Positions 57,767 to 64,000 of a stretch of 64,000 nucleotides of DNA are shown piece after piece. Below the pieces are notes generated by a model. It saw nothing but the letters and a program-made list of their open reading frames with translations. It searched no databases and was not told where the DNA came from. The DNA lies in NCBI RefSeq assembly GCF_004365705.1, contig NZ_SOBN01000002.1, positions 806,001-870,000 of the forward strand, read 5' to 3'. The DNA comes from Streptomyces sp. 846.5. GTDB taxonomy: Bacteria; Actinomycetota; Actinomycetes; Streptomycetales; Streptomycetaceae. Both the position numbers and the translations under genes were made by a program. The first letter of the stretch is position 1. Every line of letters starts with the position of its first letter.

Positions 57767-60487
57767 ATGGCAATGGGGTCCAACGACTACAACAGCGGTG
57801 GCTTCACCCAGAACGGCAACGGCGCGGTCTTCGGGAACCCGAGTACCGATCCCGGCTCCATCCAGGACTACAACTCCTGGGACTGGAAGCAGATCGAGGC
57901 CGCCATCAACGGCATGTCGGCCGGCGTGGACAACGCCGCCAACCAGTCGCACGCCCAGTCGGTGTCCTCCCCGCAGTCGCTGCAGGACGCCGCCAACATC
58001 TTCTACCAGGTGCAGTTGGTGCTGAGCGGGGTCGCGCAGGCCCTCACCGATCAGGCCAAGGCCCTGGCCGGCGACAACGGCCCATGGAAGGGGGACGCGG
58101 CGGACTCCTTCCTCACCATGATCGAAACCTTCTCCAAGCAGATCAACGCAACGGCGACGGCCCTCTCCGGCGGCACCTCGGGCGCGGACTCCGTGCCCCA
58201 GCAGTTGGCCAACAACGCCGTCAACCTGCTCAACGCGCAGCAGAAGATCTCGGAGATCGACACCTACTACGCCAACGAGGCCGTCAAGAGCGGCGTCACG
58301 CCGATGGACAACGGACTCATCCCGATCAGCAAGCGGCCTCAGCTGGTGGAGTGGATGAACGAGGACATGCGCGCCGTCCTCAAGAGCCTGGCCGGCGAGT
58401 ACCAGGTCACCATCGACTCCGTCCGGTCCCCGGGCGCCGTCAACTCCCCACTGAGCACCAGCAACCAGCCCTCCACCGGCAACGGCCCCAACCAGCCCGC
58501 CTACACCGACACGGGCTACACCGCGGCCGGCCGGGATCTGGGCAGCCTGCCGACCTCGCAGCTCGGCGCGAGCCAATCCCTCTCCCCGGACCAGTTCAAG
58601 GCGGCCGACACAAGCGCCCTCCCGCTCAGTCCGTACAGCGGCGGTCTGGGCACCGGCAGCGACATGGGCACGGGGCTCGGCAGCGGCATCGGGACCGGCA
58701 GTGGCAACGGCGCGCTCAACCCCAGTGCCCTGGACAGCGCACTCAACCCCAGCGCCTACAGCGGTGGCACCGGGACCGGAGGAATCGGCGGGCTGGGTGC
58801 CGGCGGCATCACCTCGCCGGGCCTGCGCGCGCTCGAGTCCAGTTCCCCCTACAACGGCGGTACCGGCACCGGCGGTTCCGGCGCCCTGGGGAACGGAATC
58901 AACCCGCTGGGTCTGGCTGCCGGTTCGCTCCCGGTGAGCGCGTTCGGCGGCGGCCTCGGGACGTCGGGCAAGGGCAAGCTCTCCGCCAAAACCGGAACCG
59001 GTAGCGGTGTCGGTAGCGGACTCGGCAGCTCGGCCTTCCCCGGCGCGACGAACGTCAAGGGCACCGGCGGCCTCGGCAGCGCGGGTCTCCCGAGCGGGCT
59101 GTCAACCGGCAACGGCCTGGGCACGGCCGCCCGGTTCCCGGGCAGCACCTCCCTGGAATCCGGCCTGCCGAGCACCGGAAGCGGTACTGGCGGCAGCGCC
59201 GGCGACAGCATGCCCTACATGCCGGGGATGGGCGGCGCGAGCGGCCAGCCACACGCCGCCAACGGCGAGCGCAGCGACGCCTCCGGGCTGCTGGACGCCA
59301 GCGGAAAGCCCTGGGCGGGTGCAACCAACCTCGGCGAGGGCATCGGCCACCACCTCGGCACCGCCACGGGCGGCGAAGGACTCACCCTCCCCACCGAACA
59401 GCCCGCCACCACCGCAGGCTCCGGCACGGGCACAGGCACCGGCGACATGAGCGGGGGCATGCCCTACATGCCCGGGATGGGCGGCATGAGCGGTCAGCCC
59501 AACTCCGCCCAGAACGAGCGCAGTGACGCCTCCGGGCTGCTCGCCGCCAGTGCAGAGCCGTGGGCCGGCGAGCACGGGGTCGGTACGGAGGTCGGCAGCG
59601 GGCACGGCACCGCGGCGGGCGGCGAGGGCCTCGGCCTGGCGGCCGAGAACGCGTCGGTGGGAACCAGCGAGCAGGCCGCCGCGGCCGAAGGCGTGCCGTT
59701 CCTGCCGGGCATGGGCGGAGCCGCGGCGCAGCCCGGCGCAGCCGAGAACGGCGAGCGCAGCGAGGCCTCCGGCCTCCTGGAGGGCGAGACGGACCCGTGG
59801 AGCGGCCCGCTCCACGCCCCCGAGCCCGAGGCGCAGCACACCGCGGCGGGCGGCGAGGCGTTGGTCCTGCCCGGGGTGGTGCTGCCGGGAACGAGCGCGA
59901 CCCCGCCACAGCAGACCGCCGGGGCAACTGCTGAACAGGCCGCTGTGGAGCTGACGGAGGAAGCCACCGTCTGGACCGCCGTGGCCGGGGCCGATGAGGA
60001 AACCGCCTTCACCGAAGTCGAGTTGGCCGCACCCACGACAGGGACGGCCCAGGAGACCGAAGAGGAGTCCGCCACGGGCTGGGACACCGCCGCCGCATCG
60101 TTCGTGCCGCTGCTCTGGTCCGTGACCACCGAGGAGGAGCCGGAGGTTCTCGCCCCCGGCTACACCACGGCTGCGGAGGGCACCTGGGGCGAGAGCCCTG
60201 GGCCGGCCGCCACACCGGTGCCCACCGAGGAGGAACCGCAGTTCGCCACCTGGCGCCCCAACCGCACGTTCAGCAGCACGAGTTCACCGGAGAGTCCGGT
60301 GGTCTACCGGAGCGGCGCACAACCCTCCTACGCCGTCGGCGAATACGTCGAGGAGGACCCGGAGGAGGAGCCCGAGGCCGAGGAGCCGGCCACGGCGCCG
60401 ACCGAACGCGTCGCCGCCGACCTGCTGGTCCAGGAGAGCGACACCTGGGGTGTCGCCGCGGACGACGACTTCGGCGCGATCATCTAG
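57767..60487 (+). CDS. PPE-like/WXG-domain secreted protein with Gly-rich region and threefold C-terminal repeat
   Basis: A 906-residue protein. ATG at 57767 (GTG three bases earlier is an alternative) after GGAAG. Residues about 30-190 are a helical PPE/WXG-like domain with a W107-K-G turn (GPWKGDAADSF) and IDTYYANEA. About 230-480 is Gly/Ser/Thr-rich low-complexity sequence. Three diverged repeats start at about residues 482, 565 and 643, each reading like MPYMPGMGG, then ERSDASGLL and a PW. The C-terminal 250 residues are acidic, ending QESDTWGVAADDDFG. This is a probable type VII substrate; the acidic end resembles the tails of actinobacterial PPE-like proteins. No enzymatic domain is seen. 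Confidence 0.85.
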   Translation: MAMGSNDYNSGGFTQNGNGAVFGNPSTDPGSIQDYNSWDWKQIEAAINGMSAGVDNAANQSHAQSVSSPQSLQDAANIFYQVQLVLSGVAQALTDQAKALAGDNGPWKGDAADSFLTMIETFSKQINATATALSGGTSGADSVPQQLANNAVNLLNAQQKISEIDTYYANEAVKSGVTPMDNGLIPISKRPQLVEWMNEDMRAVLKSLAGEYQVTIDSVRSPGAVNSPLSTSNQPSTGNGPNQPAYTDTGYTAAGRDLGSLPTSQLGASQSLSPDQFKAADTSALPLSPYSGGLGTGSDMGTGLGSGIGTGSGNGALNPSALDSALNPSAYSGGTGTGGIGGLGAGGITSPGLRALESSSPYNGGTGTGGSGALGNGINPLGLAAGSLPVSAFGGGLGTSGKGKLSAKTGTGSGVGSGLGSSAFPGATNVKGTGGLGSAGLPSGLSTGNGLGTAARFPGSTSLESGLPSTGSGTGGSAGDSMPYMPGMGGASGQPHAANGERSDASGLLDASGKPWAGATNLGEGIGHHLGTATGGEGLTLPTEQPATTAGSGTGTGTGDMSGGMPYMPGMGGMSGQPNSAQNERSDASGLLAASAEPWAGEHGVGTEVGSGHGTAAGGEGLGLAAENASVGTSEQAAAAEGVPFLPGMGGAAAQPGAAENGERSEASGLLEGETDPWSGPLHAPEPEAQHTAAGGEALVLPGVVLPGTSATPPQQTAGATAEQAAVELTEEATVWTAVAGADEETAFTEVELAAPTTGTAQETEEESATGWDTAAASFVPLLWSVTTEEEPEVLAPGYTTAAEGTWGESPGPAATPVPTEEEPQFATWRPNRTFSSTSSPESPVVYRSGAQPSYAVGEYVEEDPEEEPEAEEPATAPTERVAADLLVQESDTWGVAADDDFGAII
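59210..59805 (+). repeat. Three diverged coding repeats of about 80 codons
   Basis: Units start near 59210, 59459 and 59693. Each encodes (M/V)P(Y/F)(M/L)PGMGG, a spacer, GERS(D/E)ASGLL, and a PW(A/S)G, followed by a Gly/Glu-rich segment with (A/T)GGEGL or AAGGEAL. Periods of 83 and 78 residues. Confidence 0.8.
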
Positions 60488-60499
60488 CAAGGAGCGAGC

Positions 60500-60934
60500 A
60501 TGAGCACCCCATACGACCAGGGCATCGAGGACATGCTCACGCTGTACCGGACGCAGCGCGCGGAGGCCACCGAGACCAGGCGCAGGATCAACGAGACGAC
60601 CGGGACCGCGACCGCGCCCCGGCAGTCCGTCAAGGTGACGGTGAGCGCGCAGGGCGAGGTCACCGCGATCGAGTTCCCCACCGGCGCCTACCGGCGGATG
60701 GCTCCCAAGGAGCTCGCCGAGACCCTGATGGCCACACTCACCGAGGCCCGCGCGGACGCCATGACCAAGGTGGCCGAGCTGACCGATCTGCGACTGCCGC
60801 CCGGGGTGCGCGTCGGCGACCTGTTGGAGGGCAGGGCCGACCCGACCACGATCCTCTCCGAGGACCCGACCATGCCCGACTCCGTACGCGACTACATCGT
60901 CAACGGCCGCCCGAGTGGAGGACACCGTGCCTAG
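60500..60934 (+). CDS. YbaB/EbfC family (nucleoid-associated-like) protein
   Basis: A 144-residue protein after AAGGAGCGAGC. It has an N-terminal helix with IEDMLTLYRTQRAEATETRRR, then a beta-sheet core with VKVTVSAQGEVTAIEFP and a helix (LAETLMATLTEARADA), the YbaB/EbfC fold. Such proteins occur in ESX loci (for example EspL-like), where their role is not DNA packing with certainty. Its stop overlaps the next start by 8 bases. The protein begins right after the PPE-like gene, and may be a chaperone for it. Confidence 0.85.
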   Translation: MSTPYDQGIEDMLTLYRTQRAEATETRRRINETTGTATAPRQSVKVTVSAQGEVTAIEFPTGAYRRMAPKELAETLMATLTEARADAMTKVAELTDLRLPPGVRVGDLLEGRADPTTILSEDPTMPDSVRDYIVNGRPSGGHRA

Positions 60935-61295
60935 CGAATCCTTCGAAGTGAACCCCGAGGGTCTGCACAACCAGATGCCCTACCTGCGGGAGCTCGCGGC
61001 CCGTTTCAAGGGCGTCGGCACCTCCCTGGAGGCCAGGCTCGGCTCGATCGGCCAGCCCTGGGGCGACGACGAGACCGGCCGGCAGTTCCTGGAGTCGTAC
61101 GACAACCCGCACCGGCAGATCCTGGACGGCATCAGCCAGACCGGCGAGGTGCTGGACAGCACCGGCGACGGCATCAACACCATGGCGAAGAACTACCGGA
61201 TCCTCGAGGAGGAGAACGTCGCCGCCGCCCGCTCGCTCAACACCGGCAGCGAATCGGGATCCCGGACCGAACCGCGCACCACCGAAAAGCCATGA
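60927..61295 (+). CDS. WXG100-like ESX family protein
   Basis: A 122-residue helical hairpin protein. GTG at 60927 is chosen because GGAGG lies 5 bases upstream. The turn is W45-G-D (PWGDDETGRQF), the variant found in many actinobacterial WXG100 proteins linked to polymorphic toxins. It overlaps the preceding YbaB-like gene by 8 bases and the next large gene by 4 (ATGA). It is probably the export partner of the CpnT-like protein that follows. Confidence 0.88.
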   Translation: MPSESFEVNPEGLHNQMPYLRELAARFKGVGTSLEARLGSIGQPWGDDETGRQFLESYDNPHRQILDGISQTGEVLDSTGDGINTMAKNYRILEEENVAAARSLNTGSESGSRTEPRTTEKP

Positions 61296-64000
61296 GCATC
61301 GAACTCCCTTCCTGGCTGGCCTGGGTGGCGACGCTGGCCGTCGGCCAGCACTGGCCCAAGGGCGACGAGGACGGGCTGCGCGTGCTCGGCGAGGCATGGG
61401 AGGAGGCCGCACAGCAGTTGGTCGCCATCGGCGAGGAGATCGGGCCCGCGACCCAGGGCGTCCTCTCCAACATCGGCGGCTCGGTGGCCAACGAGTTCAA
61501 GTCCTTCGTCACCCAACTGCAGTCCAATCTCCCCGACATGGCCCAGGCCGCCGGGCAGATGGGCACGCTCGGCAAAGAGACCGGCGTCCAGGTCGAGTAC
61601 GCCAAGTACATGATCCTGGCTCAACTCGCCTGGCTGGCCGTGGAGATCGTGGACCTGTCGTGGTGGGCGCCGGAGGCGGTCCCGGCAGCGATCACGGCTG
61701 CCCGGGTGGCTGTCTGGATGATCCTGCGTCGCCTGCTCACCTCCATCGCCAGCGGCATCGGCTTCATGGTCGGGATGGACGCGCTGATCCAGGCCATCCA
61801 GCTGCTCAAGGGAGACCGCACCCACTGGGACTGGCAGAGCACCCTCTCCGCAGTGGAGAGCGGCGCCATCGCCGGGGCGATCGGAGGGATCATCGGCGAG
61901 GGAGCTGGTCACATCGCGCCCGGCCTCGCCAAGAACATCATCGGCAAGGGCATCATCGGCGGCGCGACCGGCGTGGCCAGTTCCGCCGCCCTGACCGGGA
62001 TCTTCGGCGGCACCAACAACTTCGGCGAGGCGTTCGCAGGCGGGGCGATCGGCTCCATGCTGGGCGGCGGGGGCCGCAAGGGCGGCGAGGGCGCGCACGT
62101 GCCCAAAGAAGACATCCCCGACATCCACGTCCCCACCGGTATCGACCTGCACCTCCCCGACGTCAACGGCATCAAGCCGCCTGCGATCACCATCGAGCAC
62201 ACACCCACCACGGCCAGTTCAGGCGCCGCCACCGGAAGTGCGACGCGAGCGGGCACAAACGTCGGCGAGGCTGTCCCGCACACCACACAGACCCAGACTT
62301 CCGCCGCCGTCAGTGCCCCGAGCCCTGCCCCGCACGTCGTCGAGACGGCCCCCGCGCACAACTCAACCGGCCTGCCCGGTTTCGAGACCACACTCGCCGC
62401 CCAGACCTCGCCCAGCAGCCGCCCCGAAACAACCACGACGAGTCAGCAGCGTTCGGCCCCGGCCGAGGCCGCACCGCGCGCGCCGCGCGCACCCGTTACC
62501 ACGCCCACCGAAGCACCGCACATCGAGCAGTCCGCGCTGCCTGCTCCGAGCACCTCAGCACCCCATGAACCGACGACTGCACCGATGGTCAGTCCGACCT
62601 CCCAGCAGCACATCCCGACGGAAACGCAGTCAGCCGTCGAGCCGGTGAACCACCCCGGCGCACCCACTCACGAGGCCGCGCCGTCGCACGATGTCCCGGT
62701 CGTGCCGACCTCCGTCGAGCAGCAGCATGCCCCAGGCCTCCCCGCAGAAGGCACCGCCCCGGCCATCGTCCGCCCCGCCTCCGCGCCGCCGGTCCTCGGG
62801 ACGGAGCGGCCGACCGCCCTGCCGCCCACCGAGAGCAGCACCCCCAGCCCCACCGCTGCCTCTCACCCCACGACCACTGAGCCGACCACCGCGCCCACCA
62901 CCGCGGGCAGGCCGACCATCGAGACCGCTCCGACCCGTGAGACCGTGGCCCCGGTCACCGCCGGGCCCACCGGTATCGTCCACACGGAACCGTCCCCGTC
63001 GGCCTCCACCCCGACGACGGCCACCGTCACGGCCTCCTCCGAAGGGCACACCCCGGAGCCGGCCCCCCGGACTCCCCCGCCCAGGATGACGCTCGACCGC
63101 ACCCCGCGTTTCGTCGTGCGGTCCGGGTTCGACCAGCGTGACTTCACCCACAACGACACCCCCTACACCGACCTGACGGTCCGTATCGCCTTCCAGGGCG
63201 GCGACCCCAAGGACTACGCCGGGACCTTCGGCCTGGCCAAGCAGGGCGTCGAGCAGTACTACAACGACCCGAAGTACCGACTGCCCAACGGCAGCAACCT
63301 GCACGTCACGATCGAGGCCGTGCAGCCGCACGAGCAGCCGCATCTCACCGTCACCCTGGTCGGCCAGGACCACGGTATGGACCAGCGGAGTTGGCCGCCG
63401 CACGCCTCGCCGATCTCCTACGCCCACGAGATCGGACACCAGCTCGGCCTGCGCGACGAGTACCAGGACTCCTCCAACCCCAACCGTGCGCACGTCCCGG
63501 GCAGTCTGCTCGGCGACTACCACAACCCCTCCGAGCACGGCCTGCCGCAGGGCGGCCTCGGCGGCCGCCACCTCCAACTGCTCAACGCGCTCACCGGCGG
63601 CGGGACCCCGGCGCACCCCCAGTCCGCCCACCACCCCGTCGGGCCGGCCGGGAGCGACGAGGTCACCCCCCGGATGCCGGGCGGTGCCAGCCAGTCCGCC
63701 TCACTGCACGACCACGTCCCGCAGAGCGAGTGGTGGAAGCTCTACATCGACCCCAAGAACCATGCGGTCGCCGTCGAGCGCTTTCCGGAGAACCCCGGCT
63801 CCTTCTACGACCACGACCGCTCGCCCGGCTACCAGGAGGGCATGGTCTCGGCCTACACCCAGTTCCTCGGCGACCCGAAGGGCGCGCACACTCCCCTCAA
63901 CGCCGACTCCTACCAGGCCATCCACGACCTGGCCGTGAGCAACCTGGGCCGGGACATCGGCTGGTCCGGCGGCAGGCCGACGCACTTCCCGCTGCGCGGC
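61292..64000 (+). CDS. CpnT-like type VII polymorphic protein with metzincin-like zinc site (3' end beyond window)
   Basis: The frame is open for 903 codons and runs off the window. Residues about 1-120 match the CpnT-like/WXG100_2 N-terminal domain (WPKGDEDGLRVLGEAW). About 110-165 is hydrophobic, then a Gly-rich segment (about 185-270) such as GAIAGAIGGIIGEGAG. About 270-590 is a Pro/Thr/Ser linker. From about residue 605 comes a globular domain (RMTLDRTPRFVVRSGFD) with H712-E713-x-x-H716-x-x-G719-x-x-D722 (HEIGHQLGLRDE), a zinc-metalloprotease motif. A conserved-looking segment follows (SEWWKLYIDPKNHAVAVE). It is the likely effector of this locus. Any immunity gene would lie beyond 64000. 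Confidence 0.88.
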   Translation, partial: MSIELPSWLAWVATLAVGQHWPKGDEDGLRVLGEAWEEAAQQLVAIGEEIGPATQGVLSNIGGSVANEFKSFVTQLQSNLPDMAQAAGQMGTLGKETGVQVEYAKYMILAQLAWLAVEIVDLSWWAPEAVPAAITAARVAVWMILRRLLTSIASGIGFMVGMDALIQAIQLLKGDRTHWDWQSTLSAVESGAIAGAIGGIIGEGAGHIAPGLAKNIIGKGIIGGATGVASSAALTGIFGGTNNFGEAFAGGAIGSMLGGGGRKGGEGAHVPKEDIPDIHVPTGIDLHLPDVNGIKPPAITIEHTPTTASSGAATGSATRAGTNVGEAVPHTTQTQTSAAVSAPSPAPHVVETAPAHNSTGLPGFETTLAAQTSPSSRPETTTTSQQRSAPAEAAPRAPRAPVTTPTEAPHIEQSALPAPSTSAPHEPTTAPMVSPTSQQHIPTETQSAVEPVNHPGAPTHEAAPSHDVPVVPTSVEQQHAPGLPAEGTAPAIVRPASAPPVLGTERPTALPPTESSTPSPTAASHPTTTEPTTAPTTAGRPTIETAPTRETVAPVTAGPTGIVHTEPSPSASTPTTATVTASSEGHTPEPAPRTPPPRMTLDRTPRFVVRSGFDQRDFTHNDTPYTDLTVRIAFQGGDPKDYAGTFGLAKQGVEQYYNDPKYRLPNGSNLHVTIEAVQPHEQPHLTVTLVGQDHGMDQRSWPPHASPISYAHEIGHQLGLRDEYQDSSNPNRAHVPGSLLGDYHNPSEHGLPQGGLGGRHLQLLNALTGGGTPAHPQSAHHPVGPAGSDEVTPRMPGGASQSASLHDHVPQSEWWKLYIDPKNHAVAVERFPENPGSFYDHDRSPGYQEGMVSAYTQFLGDPKGAHTPLNADSYQAIHDLAVSNLGRDIGWSGGRPTHFPLRG

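Noticed and set aside
59210..59805. CRISPR-like repeated array
   Set aside because: Spacing is about 240 bases, the repeats are diverged and stay in one coding frame.

Overview
The window is a continuous stretch of very GC-rich, densely packed bacterial chromosome. The gene content points to a filamentous actinomycete of the Streptomycetaceae. The markers are a full ergothioneine operon, a streptophobe-type membrane protein, a DUF6777 protein, a class F-type sortase, an MreB/Mbl homologue next to a bifunctional penicillin-binding protein, a PAS-GAF-PP2C-HATPase phosphatase, frequent GTG/TTG starts and an ESX-type (type VII) secretion locus. Genus cannot be settled from the sequence. There are no tRNA or rRNA genes, CRISPR arrays or recognisable insertion sequences.

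Layout. 1-2.4 kb: the end of an ornithine cyclodeaminase/mu-crystallin family gene, an SDR and a DUF4389 membrane protein. 2.7-7.1 kb (minus strand): egtA-egtB-egtC-egtD, translationally coupled. EgtC has no stop codon and runs in frame into EgtD, so the open frame encodes an EgtC-EgtD fusion. 7.3-21 kb: mostly exported or envelope proteins. These are a trypsin-like protease, a small anchored protein with a sortase, an orphan HlyD-type adaptor, a GH59 galactocerebrosidase-like enzyme with a ricin-type lectin, a Tat-exported phosphocholine-type phospholipase C, a PGRP-type amidase, and DUF6777 and streptophobe membrane proteins. 19.7-23.6 kb: an operon of a two-FHA ABC transporter (like mycobacterial Rv1747), an SH3-like protein and a Ser/Thr kinase. 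23.8-28.8 kb: DUF2142 membrane protein, class A PBP and MreB/Mbl homologue. 29-38 kb: PP2C phosphatase, two tandem NAGPA/DUF2233 proteins, a DyP peroxidase, a ROK repressor divergent from a Gfo/Idh oxidoreductase plus UPF0303 protein, and a hydrolase. 38.2-42.4 kb: a coupled four-gene lipid operon (amine-oxidase-like flavoprotein, DUF1365, CFA-synthase-like methyltransferase, DUF1295).

43.6-64 kb: the type VII secretion locus, which runs off the window. EccC, EccD and EccB are followed by a 924-residue protein ending in an ADP-ribosyltransferase-like domain with an apparently lost catalytic glutamate. Next is a beta-helix/EccA-type AAA+ fusion, two small WXG100 proteins, a proline-rich protein, a PPE-like protein with a threefold C-terminal repeat, a YbaB/EbfC-like protein and a third ESX-like protein. 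The last gene is a CpnT-like polymorphic protein whose C-terminal half carries a metzincin-like HExxHxxGxxD site. No mycosin (MycP) or EccE is visible; a trypsin-like lipoprotein protease sits just upstream and divergent. This locus is the most likely home of an undescribed system: secretion core, chaperone-like ATPase and a metalloprotease-bearing candidate effector in one near-continuous transcription unit.
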